Below, one piece after another: positions 1-12,187 of a stretch of DNA of 40,965 bases. The DNA comes from an uncultured Clostridium sp. Lineage in GTDB: Bacteria > Bacillota > Clostridia > TANB77 > CAG-508. Where the stretch lies: NCBI GenBank assembly GCA_946495655.1, contig CAMMDS010000013.1, positions 1 to 40,965 of the forward strand. The letters run 5' to 3'. The notes beneath the pieces were generated by a model that was not told where the DNA came from, did not search any database, and saw only the letters and a list, made by a program, of their open reading frames with translations. The position numbers and the translations under genes were made by a program. How positions within the stretch are numbered: position 1 is the stretch's first letter; each line of letters begins with the position of its first letter.

Positions 1-60
1 AAAAGACTTTCTGTACCAAGTTTGCCAACGCCAGAATAAAAATAACTCAAAAATAAGAGT

Positions 61-120
61 GAAACAAGGGGACCCACGTTTTGTTTCATTTTTGGAACAA
101 ATCGTGCGTCCCCTTGTTTC
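61..120. repeat. Imperfect 27-nt inverted repeat (hairpin), REP-like
   Basis: Arms 61-87 and 94-120 are inverted copies with three mismatches; the outer 11 bases (GAAACAAGGGG / CCCCTTGTTTC) are perfect. It abuts the 3' end of the traX-like gene, whose stop codon overlaps the right arm, so it may end transcription. There is no T tract, which argues against a classic intrinsic terminator. The GGGGAC-type palindrome resembles REP-like dispersed palindromes, but that assignment is inference. Confidence 0.6.
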
Positions 121-847
121 AGATAAGATATAATGCTAGTAAATGAAGAGGATAAAAAATATATAATAAATATTTTATTTTTGGACCTTGCTTTCCATTA
201 TAAGCATTAATAAATATAATCGGTAAAAAAGTAAATAATGCTAGTAATATATATAGTATATTGAAATTACTTTGTATGAAAGGTGATAGATATTTAATTA
301 TGCAAAGTATAAAAAATGCAACAGTAGTTAATAGCTTTTTGCCTTTGAATGCATAAAACATAAATACTACTATAACTCCCCAAAATCCGTAATCAGTATT
401 GAGGGCTTCTGACATAGATGCTAATAGAATAACTATAACTATACCTATGAATTTGTTTAGATATGGGATGAAAAGTAATAATTTTTCGTTTTGAATACTT
501 TCACTTTTTCTTTTAAAAAACTTTATTGTGTAATCATAAAAATATATTCCAGTAAGACCAATAAATAATGTTAAAAATACATTTATAGATAAAGTGGTTG
601 TATTAAAAAATTTTTGACAAAATAAATAAAATGGTATTTGAGCTATTATAGTAAATACTGCTAATCTATAAAGATATTTTTTTAGATTCTTGGTATGAAT
701 ATATCCTTCACTTATTTGAAATGCAAATATAGGGAAGGCAAATCGACCTATTAAATTAAAAATGCTAAAGTGTCCTAAAAATGCATCACCAAAGTGATCA
801 CAAAACATAGTGATTAATGCTATTATCTTTAATGCGAAACTAGTCAT
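119..847 (-). CDS. TraX family membrane protein
   Basis: A 242-residue, strongly hydrophobic protein with about seven membrane segments. The N-terminus (LKIIALITMFCDHFGD, residues 6-21) is typical of the TraX family (PF05857). The family is named for the F-pilin acetylase, but in Firmicutes it is a chromosomal membrane protein, probably an acyltransferase, of unknown substrate. The start is supported by a GGAGG ribosome-binding site just upstream on the minus strand. It diverges from the ileS leader, stands alone, and ends in an inverted repeat. There is no conjugation gene nearby, so a role in pilin modification is unlikely. Family assignment is fairly sure; function is not. Confidence 0.8.
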   Translation of the reverse strand: MTSFALKIIALITMFCDHFGDAFLGHFSIFNLIGRFAFPIFAFQISEGYIHTKNLKKYLYRLAVFTIIAQIPFYLFCQKFFNTTTLSINVFLTLFIGLTGIYFYDYTIKFFKRKSESIQNEKLLLFIPYLNKFIGIVIVILLASMSEALNTDYGFWGVIVVFMFYAFKGKKLLTTVAFFILCIIKYLSPFIQSNFNILYILLALFTFLPIIFINAYNGKQGPKIKYLLYIFYPLHLLALYLI

Positions 848-1004
848 TTTATATTTTCCTCCACTTTTTTAAAGAATTAAAATAAATTAATAATTGTTAA
901 TATATTTTTAACATAGATATTGAAAGATGTAAAGATAAAATTATGTTTTAAGTTAAGTGAAAAGCTAATAAAATATGTTTTTATAAAAAAATATTTACAA
1001 TACC

Positions 1005-1033
1005 TTGAATTTTACATAACTTTATGGTAATAT
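1005..1033 (+). promoter_or_regulatory. SigA-type promoter of the ileS leader
   Basis: TTGAAT at 1005-1010, a 17-bp spacer, and TAATAT at 1028-1033. Transcription would begin about 1040, just ahead of the T-box leader. A second reading (TTTACA at 1011 with ATTAAA at 1034) is possible. Confidence 0.5.
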
Positions 1034-1039
1034 ATTAAA

Positions 1040-1386
1040 TATTGAATTTGATAAAAACTATAATAAAGGACAAGATAAATATGAAAACTGTCTTACAGAG
1101 AGCCAAGCAAAGCTGAAAATTGGCAGATAAGATTATATTTATTATCACCTTTTAGTTGCTTAATAGAACAAGTTATGTATTCTATAATTTTATAGGAACA
1201 TATAACTTAAGTAAATTAAGACGTACACTTGCGTTAAAAGTAATTAAGTGAAAAGAATAATACATTCTTGTATTTAAATGATAAAGTAGAAGTTTAAGTA
1301 CATAAATGCTTCAATAAATTCTTTTAAAATAGGTGGTACCGCGGAAACTAAAAGCTATTTCGTCCTAATAACGAAGTAGCTTTTTA
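1040..1386 (+). ncRNA. T-box riboswitch leader (isoleucine)
   Basis: A tRNA-sensing leader in front of ileS. Visible parts are the AGAGAGCC...GCTGAAA...GGCAG Stem I region at about 1097-1125, a candidate isoleucine specifier ATC at 1144-1146 followed by ACC, the conserved antiterminator box AGGTGGTACCGCGG at 1331-1344, CGTCC at 1361-1365, and the competing terminator at 1351-1386. Uncharged tRNA-Ile would stabilise the antiterminator and switch ileS on. The specifier position is my reading and was not folded. Confidence 0.93.
1351..1386 (+). terminator. T-box regulated intrinsic terminator
   Basis: Arms AAAGCTATTTCGT (1351-1363) and ACGAAGTAGCTTT (1371-1383) pair with a single U-G wobble and run into a T tract. 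It overlaps the T-box antiterminator sequence as expected. Confidence 0.85.
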
Positions 1387-1398
1387 ACGTATATTAAA

Positions 1399-1429
1399 TG
1401 AGAAATTGGGGTCTGTCCCCAATTTCTCA
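1399..1429. repeat. Perfect 13-bp palindrome before ileS
   Basis: TGAGAAATTGGGG (1399-1411) and CCCCAATTTCTCA (1417-1429) are perfect inverted arms around a TCTGT loop. It sits between the T-box terminator and the ileS ribosome-binding site. The GGGGTCTGTCCCC core is REP-like. There is no T tract after it, so it is not an ordinary terminator. Confidence 0.6.
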
Positions 1430-1445
1430 CAAGGAGGAACAATTT

Positions 1446-4220
1446 ATGAGTGAAGAGAAAAAAGATTATGGAAAAACATTAAATTTACCAACAACAGATT
1501 TTCCAATGAGAGCAAGTTTGCCAGAAAGAGAGCCACAAATCCAAAAAGATATTTTTGAGAATGGGCTATATGAAAAAATATTAAAGAAAAATGAAGGACA
1601 TGATACATTTATACTACATGATGGTCCTCCATATGCTAATGGGGAAATTCATGCAGGACATGCTTTAAATAAAATATTAAAAGATACTATAGTAAGATAT
1701 AAATCATTAAAAGGATATTATGCACCATATATTCCTGGATATGATACACATGGAATGCCTACTGAGAAGAAAGCAATAGAAAAATTAGGATTAGATAGAA
1801 ACAAAATACCAGTTACAAAATTTAGAGATACATGTAAAGAATTTACAAGCACATATAAAGAAATGCAAACAGAAGGATTTAAAAGACTTGGTGTTTTAGG
1901 GGATTGGGAACATCCATATGTAACATATGATCCAAAAATGGAAGCTAGACAAATTGGTGTATTTGGAGACATGTATAAAAAAGGATATATATATAAAGGA
2001 TTAAAACCTGTATATTGGTGTACAGACTGTGAAACAGCTTTAGCTGAAGCAGAAATTGAATATAAAGATGTTACAGGTTCATCTATATATGTTAAATTTC
2101 CAGTAGTAGATTCAAAAGGAAAATTTGATTTAGAAAATACATTTATAGTAATTTGGACAACTACTCCTTGGACATTACCAGGTAACCTTGCAATTACTAT
2201 AGGAGAAGATTTTGATTATAGTATTGTTGATTGCGGAAAAGAAAAATATATAATTGCTTCTGAACTTGTATCAAAAGTAATGGAAATAGCAGAGATTAAA
2301 GAGTACAAAGAAGTACAAAAATTAAAAGGAAAAGAATTAGAAGGAGTACTTTGCAAGCATCCATTCTTAGATAGAAATTCAGTAGTAATAATGGGTAGTG
2401 AAGATACAGTAGATGTTGAACTAACAGAAGGTACAGGTGCTGTTCATACAGCTCCAGGATATGGTAAAGAAGATTATTTGGCTGGAATAAAAAATGGATT
2501 AGATATAGTAGTTACTGTTGATGAAAAAGGTCATCAAACAGAAGGAGCTGGTCCATTTGCTGGAATGTTCTATGCTAAATCTAATAAAGAAATAACAAAA
2601 TGGCTTGATGAAAATGGTTTCCTTTTAAAAGAAACAAATATTTCTCACTCATATCCACATTGTTGGAGATGTAAAAAGCCAGTAATATATAGAGCGACAG
2701 ACCAATGGTTTGCATCAGTAGATGGCTTTAGAGAAGCAGCTTTAAAAGCAATAGAAGGAGTAAAATGGATACCTGCTTGGGGAGAAGAAAGAATTGCAAG
2801 CATGGTTAGAGATAGAAATGATTGGTGTATTTCTAGACAGCGTACATGGGGAGTTCCACTTCCGATTTTCTATTGCGAAAAATGTAAAGAGCCATATGTT
2901 ACAGAAGAATCAATAAAGAAAATACAAGATATATTTAGAGAAAAAGGCTCAAATGCTTGGTATGATATGTCTGAAGAAGAATTAATGCCTGAAAATGCAA
3001 AATGTAGTAAATGTGGACATACTCATTTCAAGAAAGAAACAGATATTATGGATGTATGGTTTGATTCTGGTTCAACACATCAAAGTGTTTTGGTTGAACG
3101 TGGACTTCCATATCCAGCAGATTTATATTTAGAAGGAAATGACCAATATAGAGGATGGTTCCAATCATCACTTTTAACAAGTGTTGCAATAAATGGAATA
3201 GCACCATATAAGCAAGTTCTAACACATGGATTTGTTACAGATGGACAGGGAAGAAAAATGTCAAAAAGTCTTGGAAATGGTGTGGCACCTAGTGATGTAG
3301 CTAATAAATATGGAGCAGATATTCTAAGATTATGGGCACTTTCATCAGATTATACAACAGAAGTAAGTTTATCAGATGATATACTAAAACAAATATCAGA
3401 AGTGTATAGAAAAATTAGAAATACAGCAAGATATATACTAGGAAATACTTTTGATTTTGACCCAGAGAATAAAGTTGAGTATGATAAATTACAAGAAATA
3501 GATAAATGGGCTTTAACTAGATTAAATAAATTAGTAAAAGATGCAACAGAGAACTATAATAATTATAGTTTTAGTAACTGCTATCATGACATAAATCAAT
3601 TCTGCGTAATTGATATGAGTAATTTCTATTTAGATATAATTAAAGATAGGTTATATACATCAAAGAAAGATTCAGTAGAAAGAAGAGCAGCTCAAACAAC
3701 AATGTACATCATATTGGATGCGTTAGTAAAAATCTTAGCACCAATGATTCCTTTTACAGCAGAAGAAATATGGAAAGCTATGAAACATACAAAACTAGAA
3801 GAAGTTGAAAGCGTAATGCTTACAGATTTTCCTGAGATAAATGAAAAATATGATAATAAAGAAATTTCAGAAAAATGGGATAGAATTATAAAACTTAAAG
3901 ATATAGTGGCAAAAGAGTTAGAAAATGCAAGAACTGCTAAAACAATAGGTCATTCTTTAAATGCAAAAGTTACTATTTATGCAGAAGAAAACCAATATGA
4001 ATTTATAAAAGAAAATTTAGATCTTTTACAAACAGTATTTATTGTTTCAAAATTAGAAGTAAAAGAAAATGAAAGAAAAGATGAAGTAAGACTTGGAGTA
4101 AAAGTAGAACAAGCACCAGGTGAAAAATGTGAAAGATGTTGGATGTATTCTGAAACAGTTGGAGAAGATAAAGAAAACCCAACAATATGCCATAGATGCT
4201 CAGAAAATATCAAAGAGTAA
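1446..4220 (+). CDS. ileS: Isoleucyl-tRNA synthetase
   Basis: Charges tRNA-Ile with isoleucine and edits misactivated valine; cytoplasmic. The 924-residue length fits bacterial IleRS. The HIGH motif appears as HAGH (residues 69-72), KMSKS is exact at 604-608, and the C-terminal zinc finger is CERC...CHRC (Cys895, 898, 915, 918). An open frame extends upstream to 1398 but runs through a palindrome. The ATG at 1446 has AAGGAGG at 1431-1437 and gives the usual start, so I chose it. It is controlled by the T-box leader immediately upstream. Confidence 0.98.
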   Translation: MSEEKKDYGKTLNLPTTDFPMRASLPEREPQIQKDIFENGLYEKILKKNEGHDTFILHDGPPYANGEIHAGHALNKILKDTIVRYKSLKGYYAPYIPGYDTHGMPTEKKAIEKLGLDRNKIPVTKFRDTCKEFTSTYKEMQTEGFKRLGVLGDWEHPYVTYDPKMEARQIGVFGDMYKKGYIYKGLKPVYWCTDCETALAEAEIEYKDVTGSSIYVKFPVVDSKGKFDLENTFIVIWTTTPWTLPGNLAITIGEDFDYSIVDCGKEKYIIASELVSKVMEIAEIKEYKEVQKLKGKELEGVLCKHPFLDRNSVVIMGSEDTVDVELTEGTGAVHTAPGYGKEDYLAGIKNGLDIVVTVDEKGHQTEGAGPFAGMFYAKSNKEITKWLDENGFLLKETNISHSYPHCWRCKKPVIYRATDQWFASVDGFREAALKAIEGVKWIPAWGEERIASMVRDRNDWCISRQRTWGVPLPIFYCEKCKEPYVTEESIKKIQDIFREKGSNAWYDMSEEELMPENAKCSKCGHTHFKKETDIMDVWFDSGSTHQSVLVERGLPYPADLYLEGNDQYRGWFQSSLLTSVAINGIAPYKQVLTHGFVTDGQGRKMSKSLGNGVAPSDVANKYGADILRLWALSSDYTTEVSLSDDILKQISEVYRKIRNTARYILGNTFDFDPENKVEYDKLQEIDKWALTRLNKLVKDATENYNNYSFSNCYHDINQFCVIDMSNFYLDIIKDRLYTSKKDSVERRAAQTTMYIILDALVKILAPMIPFTAEEIWKAMKHTKLEEVESVMLTDFPEINEKYDNKEISEKWDRIIKLKDIVAKELENARTAKTIGHSLNAKVTIYAEENQYEFIKENLDLLQTVFIVSKLEVKENERKDEVRLGVKVEQAPGEKCERCWMYSETVGEDKENPTICHRCSENIKE

Positions 4221-4284
4221 CAACAAATTCATATATAAATGACTACTATGAAGATGCTAATTAATAAAATTTTAAGGGGAATTT

Positions 4285-5626
4285 ATGAATAATAGAGGAA
4301 AAATTAGTTTAAAGACTATTATATATATTATTGTAATTATAATCTTAATTTTAATTGCAAGATATATCTATTGTAAATATAATTTCTATGATTATGAAAA
4401 AGGAGTACGTGAAGGAAATAAAACTTCCTTCACAAGAGACTCAAATGTAGTATGTTCTGATATGGATAGCTATAAGATTGAAAACAAAGAGTATAACGAT
4501 GCAATGTTCTATAAAAACATTCAAGTTTTACCAAATACTGCATACAAAGTAAGTTGTATGGTAAAAACGGATAAAGTAACTAATTTAGAAAATAAATATA
4601 CAGGTGGTGCTCAAATTTCTATTAATAACACAACAGAATGTTCTAAAGCAATTACTGGAACTAGTGATTGGACTGAAATTACACTTATGTTTAATTCTAA
4701 TAGTAGAACAAATGTTGAAATAGGATTTAGACTTGGAGGCTATAATGAATATAGTAAAGGAACAGCCTGGTTTTCTGATTTTAAGATAGAAGAGGGAACT
4801 ATAGATACTGATGAAAACTGGCATATGGCTTGCTTTATAATAGAAAATATAGATGCTAATATAGAAGAAAACGGAATAACAAAAAACGTGAATTTAGAGA
4901 TGTCATATGATGATATTTCTACAATAAAGAACAATATGAAAAGGCTACAAGATACTATTACTGAAATAAGCGGAAATAATATAACTATAACTTATGATAT
5001 CATTGAAATAAAAGAGCCTCTTAAAACATTGACATATGATGAAAAAAATGAATACTATGTAGCGCCTGGAGATGTGAATCCTCTGATAGGTAAATATTTG
5101 GATAAAGAAGAATATGATTATATATATGTGGCTGTTAGATTAGGGGATTTGAATAAAAGCAAAGATGTTCTAGTACATGATTGGATAGGCCTTCGGCTCA
5201 ATGGAATATAATCAAATTGGATATTCAAATATAAGAATGCCTGATGATAGAAATAGTGGAATATATGATTATTCAACTTATAATACTTTCCCACAAGAAG
5301 TGTTTTTACATGAATTTTTGCATACATTAGAAAGAAATGAAATGGATAACGGAAATGATATAGCTGCTCTTCATGATTATGCAAAATATGGATATTCAGA
5401 AGATAGAGTAAATGGATTAAAAAAATGGTATGAAGATTATATGCAAAACACTATTGATGGTGGAGAAAATAAAGGACTAACTCAATTTGCATATTCATCT
5501 AAACCAATACATGATAGTAATTTTAAAAATCCGTTAGAGTTAACTTATTTAGAAGAACCGGATACTATTATTGAAGAAATTAATAGTATTATAAATAGAA
5601 TAGAAAAATTATTTGTAAGAGATTAA
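4285..5626 (+). pseudogene. Membrane-anchored HEXXH metallopeptidase-like protein, +1 frameshift
   Basis: Two frames form one protein. The first (4285-5211) has one N-terminal membrane segment (about residues 9-27) and a beta-rich region resembling a carbohydrate-binding module (about 45-170). The second (to 5626) carries the zinc-metallopeptidase motif HEFLH at 5309-5323. Deleting one base near 5191-5196 joins them smoothly as DWIGLGSMEYNQIGYS. The second part has no ribosome-binding site of its own, so it is not an independent gene. The upstream start has AAGGGGA. Likely an extracytoplasmic protease acting at the wall. The shift may be a real mutation or a sequence error. Substrate unknown. 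Confidence 0.7.
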
Positions 5627-5675
5627 AATTGTAATAATTAGATTATTTTGAATATTGAAAGGAATACGACTAAAA

Positions 5676-7868
<2,193 letters not shown>

Positions 7869-7881
7869 AGGAGGATTTTTT

Positions 7882-9363
7882 ATGAATTTGATTGAAGATG
7901 AGGATGTAAGTAAAAAGAATAAAAATACTAAGACTATAATGATAATTATAGGAGTGCTAATAGTTTTTTTAATAATTATTTGTGGAGTATTACTATATTT
8001 GATAAGTGTTACAGAAAGTAGCACATTAAAATTGAATATAGATGGCAAATCTACAACTTTTTCTAATGATATGTTTATTATAGAAAATGGTAAATTATAT
8101 ATTGCAATAAAAGATTTTGGACAATTGTTGGGATATACTCCATATAATGGTGATTATAAAAATAGAAGATATTCAGAAAATACAAGTGATTGTTATATAA
8201 GTACTACTGATGAAATAGCTTCTTATTCATTAAACTCATCTACAATGTATAAAAAAGTAGCTAGCAATGAAGATTATGAATATTTCGATATAGAAGAACC
8301 AGTTAGAACTCAAAATGGTAAATTGTATGTAACAGCTGACGGTATGGAAATTGGAACTAATAGTGTTATAGATTATAATCAAGCAAATAATCAAATAACA
8401 GTATATACATTGGATTATTTAGTTCAACTTTATTCAGCTCAATTTCCTAATGCAGCAATCTTAGATAATGATGCAGATTTTAATAATAAAAAAGCATTGA
8501 GATATGGTTTAGTAGTTGTAATGAATGAAGAAGAGTACTATGGTGTATATACAGTGAATGGAACAGAGGTTATAGGTCCAAAATATACAGACATACAATT
8601 TAAAGAAGATAGCCAAGAGTTTACTGTTGCAACTGAAGAAGGAAAAATGGGAATATTATCTACAGATGGCACAACTAAAATAGAACCAAATTATACAGAA
8701 ATAAAGCAAATAAGTAAAGATTTAGATTATTATTTAGTAAGCAATAATGATAGATATGGTGTTATTAATCATAACGGAAATATTATAATACATTTAGAGT
8801 ATACTCAAATTGGAGTAGATGGAAGTAGATTTAACTCAAATGGACTTGATAATCCATATATATTATTTGACAACTGTATACCTGTAATGCAAAATAATAA
8901 ATGGGGAATGTTTGATATTAATGGAAATCAAATATTACCATTAGAATATGATGAAATGGGTTGCTTACTTGGAACGCAAACTAATCAAGTTGGAAATAAT
9001 GTTTTAGTTATCCCTCAATATGAAGCAATAGTAGTTGGAAAAGGAGATAAGTACGGTATTATAAGTTCGCTAGGAAAAGAGTATGTTCAAATGGCACTGG
9101 ATTCAGTTTATTCACAAACTGTTAATGGAGAAGAAAAATACTATATGACATTTACTAGACAAGTAGAAGAAAATGGAGAAATAGTAGATAAGCAGGAAAC
9201 TTATGATGTAGACCAATACTTTGAACTATATGTTGATGTAACAATACAAACTCCTCAAATAGATCAAAATACTTTAAATACAGGAAATACTGTGGATACA
9301 AATACTCAAGTAACCGATGATATAAATAATGAACAAAATAATATGATTTCAAATGCAGCATAA
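7882..9363 (+). CDS. Membrane-anchored WG-repeat protein
   Basis: A 493-residue protein with a charged N-terminus and one membrane segment (about residues 18-41), so most of it faces outside. Residues about 48-165 resemble the copper-amine-oxidase N-terminal-like domain common in Clostridia surface proteins. Residues about 205-410 hold five WG-type repeats, for example KWGMFDINGNQILPLEYDEM and RYGVINHNGN. The C-terminus is Asn/Thr-rich and low in complexity. The start at 7882 has AAAGGAGG and lies 13 bp after tgt; an earlier in-frame ATG at 7849 lies inside tgt and was rejected. WG repeats usually mediate protein contacts; the role here is unknown. Confidence 0.85.
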   Translation: MNLIEDEDVSKKNKNTKTIMIIIGVLIVFLIIICGVLLYLISVTESSTLKLNIDGKSTTFSNDMFIIENGKLYIAIKDFGQLLGYTPYNGDYKNRRYSENTSDCYISTTDEIASYSLNSSTMYKKVASNEDYEYFDIEEPVRTQNGKLYVTADGMEIGTNSVIDYNQANNQITVYTLDYLVQLYSAQFPNAAILDNDADFNNKKALRYGLVVVMNEEEYYGVYTVNGTEVIGPKYTDIQFKEDSQEFTVATEEGKMGILSTDGTTKIEPNYTEIKQISKDLDYYLVSNNDRYGVINHNGNIIIHLEYTQIGVDGSRFNSNGLDNPYILFDNCIPVMQNNKWGMFDINGNQILPLEYDEMGCLLGTQTNQVGNNVLVIPQYEAIVVGKGDKYGIISSLGKEYVQMALDSVYSQTVNGEEKYYMTFTRQVEENGEIVDKQETYDVDQYFELYVDVTIQTPQIDQNTLNTGNTVDTNTQVTDDINNEQNNMISNAA

Positions 9364-9387
9364 GAATAGATTTCAGCAGATATATGT

Positions 9388-9417
9388 AAAAAAAGTAGCT
9401 AAAGAGCTACTTTTTTT
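9388..9417 (+). terminator. Intrinsic terminator after WG-repeat gene
   Basis: AGTAGCT (9394-9400) and AGCTACT (9405-9411), extended by an A run on the left and seven T's on the right. It closes the queA-tgt-WG transcription unit. Confidence 0.85.
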
Positions 9418-9536
9418 GTCTAATAGGGGATTTTTTTAGAGAAAGATAAGAAATATATAAGTGAATTTCTTTAAGTTATAATTTAAGATATATACGAATA
9501 TATATTACTAAATAATAATTTAAAGGAGAAAATATT

Positions 9537-9956
9537 ATGGCTATTAGCAATGTAAGTTCTGAGAAAAAAATTCAAGATATTACAAAAGAAGGAAATAAAA
9601 ATATGATCAGAATAATAAAAGGTTCTATTATATCGATTTTAATAACATTAATATTATTGACTATATATGCAGCATTACTTTCATTTACAAATGTATCAGA
9701 GAATACAATGGTACCAGTAGTATTAATCATCACAGGAATAAGTATACTTATTGGTAGTTCTATGAGTAGTATAAATATAAAAAAGCAGGGAATGCTAAAT
9801 GGAGGATTAGTTGGATTAATATATGTGTTATTAATATATGTTTTATCAAGTATTTTCTTTGTTGGGTTTGAAATTAATTTTAATTCTATTTTAATGATTA
9901 TAGTTGGAATAGTAACAGGGATGATTGGCGGAATAATAGGAGTTAATATGAAATGA
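9537..9956 (+). CDS. TIGR04086 family membrane protein
   Basis: A 139-residue protein with a short polar N-terminus (about 24 residues) and four membrane segments, ending in the glycine-rich GMIGGIIGVNMK. This matches the TIGR04086 (YrzE-like) family found near yajC/tgt/secDF in Firmicutes. The context agrees: tgt lies upstream and SecD/SecF-like genes downstream. AAAGGAG at 9522-9528 supports the start, and terminators flank it on both sides, so it is probably monocistronic. The function of the family is unknown. Confidence 0.8.
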   Translation: MAISNVSSEKKIQDITKEGNKNMIRIIKGSIISILITLILLTIYAALLSFTNVSENTMVPVVLIITGISILIGSSMSSINIKKQGMLNGGLVGLIYVLLIYVLSSIFFVGFEINFNSILMIIVGIVTGMIGGIIGVNMK

Positions 9957-9985
9957 AAATTTGCAGTAAATGATATTGTTTGAAA

Positions 9986-10016
9986 ACCTAGAAGAAGATT
10001 CTTCTAGGTAATTTTA
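9986..10016 (+). terminator. Intrinsic terminator
   Basis: Perfect 10-bp arms ACCTAGAAGA (9986-9995) and TCTTCTAGGT (10000-10009) with loop AGAT, followed by the T-rich AATTTTATTT. Confidence 0.8.
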
Positions 10017-10059
10017 TTTAAGATAGTAATCAAAATTTTATAAAATTTCCTGAAAATTA

Positions 10060-10088
10060 TTGATATTTTTATATTTTTAATATACAAT
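10060..10088 (+). promoter_or_regulatory. SigA-type promoter for the HD-domain gene
   Basis: TTGATA at 10060-10065, 17-bp spacer, TACAAT at 10083-10088, about 30 bp before the start codon. The secD/secF-like pair may be read from the same transcript. Confidence 0.55.
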
Positions 10089-10120
10089 CATATGGTATTT
10101 AAATTAGACATGGAGGGAAT

Positions 10121-10780
10121 ATGATAACTTTTGAAGATGTCAAAAATAATATTGAAGTAAAAGCTTTAGTAGAAGGATCACAGAAACAATTAAATGCTTT
10201 AGGATATACAGAACATTCTGTAAGGCATGTTACTATGGTTGCGAATCGAGCAGCAGAAGTATTAGAAACTTTAGGATATCCAGAAGAAAGAATTGAACTT
10301 GCAAAAATTGCTGGCTATATGCATGATATAGGAAATTGTGTAAATAGAGTGGATCATGCACATACAGGAGCAATACTTGCATATCAAATTTTAAAGGGTA
10401 TGGGAATGGACTCTACTAAAAGAACTGAAATAATGATGGCAATAGGAAATCACGATGAACAAACAGGAACAGCTGTTAGTGATATATCAGCAGCACTTAT
10501 ATTGGCAGACAAATCAGATGTTCATAGGTCAAGAGTAGTTAATAAGAATATTTCTACATTTGACAAACATGACAAAGTAAATTATGCTGTTACCAATTCA
10601 GAGTTCAAAATAAGTAAAGAAGAAAGAAAAGTGGCATTGAATTTGACTATAGATACAAAAATCTCACCAGTTTTAGATTATTTCGAAATATTTATGGATA
10701 GGACAATGATGAGTAAACATGCAGCTAAATACTTAGGAATATGGTTTGAGCTGATTATAAATGATACAAAATTATTATAA
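10121..10780 (+). CDS. HD-domain phosphohydrolase
   Basis: A 219-residue soluble protein with the metal-binding HD pattern: His36, HD at 68-69, His79/His81, His111 and Asp130 in ILADKSD. Such enzymes hydrolyse phosphate esters of nucleotides or similar small molecules; the substrate cannot be read from the sequence. The start has GGAGGGA just upstream and its own promoter at 10060-10088. It lies 40 bp before the SecD-like gene, so co-transcription is likely. Confidence 0.88.
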   Translation: MITFEDVKNNIEVKALVEGSQKQLNALGYTEHSVRHVTMVANRAAEVLETLGYPEERIELAKIAGYMHDIGNCVNRVDHAHTGAILAYQILKGMGMDSTKRTEIMMAIGNHDEQTGTAVSDISAALILADKSDVHRSRVVNKNISTFDKHDKVNYAVTNSEFKISKEERKVALNLTIDTKISPVLDYFEIFMDRTMMSKHAAKYLGIWFELIINDTKLL

Positions 10781-10820
10781 AATCTGACATTTTAATAAAA
10801 TATAAGAGAGGAAGAGAAAA

Positions 10821-12161
10821 ATGGATAGAAGACTAAAAATAGCATTTATAACATTATTAATTATATTATTATCAATAATATCTTTTGTAGGACTATTTGT
10901 TCAAGATACAAAATTTATGAAAAATTTAATTCCAGAATATCAGTTAGGGATGGATTTAGAAGGATATAGGGCAATTACTTTAGAAGTAAGTAATGAAACT
11001 GAAACAATATACTATGATAAAGATGGAAATGTGGTAAGTGAAGAAGCTGAAGATGGAACAACTGAAGAAGTTCCTGTAAATAGTGAGGATATATTAACAG
11101 AAGACAATTATTCACAAACTAAAAAAATAGTTGAACAGAGATTAAGTGATTTAGGAATATCAGAATATTTAATAAGATTAGATGAAAATGATGGTAGTCT
11201 TACTGTTCAGTTACCAGAAGATTCTATGACGGATATAGCTTCACAATTCTTATATAGTAGAGGAGAATTTGCTATAGAAGATGAAAATGGACAAGTACTT
11301 TTAGATAACTCAGATATAAAAAGAGTAAGAGTAGGATACAGTACATTAACAACTGGTACAGCAATATATTTGAATATAGAATTTAATGATGATTCTGTGG
11401 AAAAATTTAAAGAGATAACTAATACTTACGTTGAATCAACTGATGAAGAAGGAAATGATACATCAAAGAAGGTTACAATAACAATTGACGGAAGTACTTT
11501 ATTACAAACAAGTTTCGATGAAGAAATATCAAATGGAGTTTTACCATTAACCTTAGGAACAAGTTCAGATAATGAAACTATTAATCAGTATTTAAATCAA
11601 GCTTCAAATATAGCTATTTTATTAAATAGTGGAGCAATGCCAATTGAATATACAGTAGAACAAAATAGATTTATAACATCTGATATAACATTGGATAACA
11701 TGTTTATACCAGCAATTGTAATAGGAGTAATTTTAATTATAGGATTTTTAGTATTAATTATTAAATACAAAAAACTAGGATTGTTTGCAGTAATATCTTA
11801 TTTAGGATATATGGCAGTTCTTTTACTAATAATAAGATATACGAACTTAATTATTACTATTGAAGGAATTTGTGGTATAGTAATTTTAGCAATGCTAAAC
11901 TATATACTTCTAATGTACTTGCTACATAATTTGAAAAATACTGAAAAAAGTATAATAGAGTATAAAGTTAAATTTGATAAATCTATAATATCTGCATTGA
12001 TGGTTTTAATACCAACTTTGATAATAGGAATAGTTTTATGTTTTGCTACCTGGCTTCCAGCAATTAGTTTTGGTACTATAATATTCTGGGGAGTATTTAT
12101 AATGGCAATATATAATGCTACTGTTACAAGAGTATTATTCTCAAATAGTATTAAAGAATAA
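10821..12161 (+). CDS. Divergent SecD-like protein-export subunit
   Basis: A 446-residue protein with one N-terminal membrane segment (about residues 6-27), a large external region that begins with YQLGMDLEGYRAITLEV (compare LGLDLxGG in SecD), and about five membrane segments from residue 293. SecD assists the late, proton-driven stage of Sec export. The usual SecD membrane motifs are poorly kept, and the loop after the first segment has an acidic insertion. The identification rests on architecture, the LGxDL motif and the SecF-like partner 26 bp downstream. GAGAGGAAGAG precedes the start. Confidence 0.7.
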   Translation: MDRRLKIAFITLLIILLSIISFVGLFVQDTKFMKNLIPEYQLGMDLEGYRAITLEVSNETETIYYDKDGNVVSEEAEDGTTEEVPVNSEDILTEDNYSQTKKIVEQRLSDLGISEYLIRLDENDGSLTVQLPEDSMTDIASQFLYSRGEFAIEDENGQVLLDNSDIKRVRVGYSTLTTGTAIYLNIEFNDDSVEKFKEITNTYVESTDEEGNDTSKKVTITIDGSTLLQTSFDEEISNGVLPLTLGTSSDNETINQYLNQASNIAILLNSGAMPIEYTVEQNRFITSDITLDNMFIPAIVIGVILIIGFLVLIIKYKKLGLFAVISYLGYMAVLLLIIRYTNLIITIEGICGIVILAMLNYILLMYLLHNLKNTEKSIIEYKVKFDKSIISALMVLIPTLIIGIVLCFATWLPAISFGTIIFWGVFIMAIYNATVTRVLFSNSIKE

Positions 12162-12187
12162 GGCAAAGAAAGGAAGGATACTTAGAA

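Noticed and set aside
1718..1972. Minus-strand open frames inside ileS
   Set aside because: They lie wholly within a conserved gene, lack ribosome-binding sites and resemble no family.
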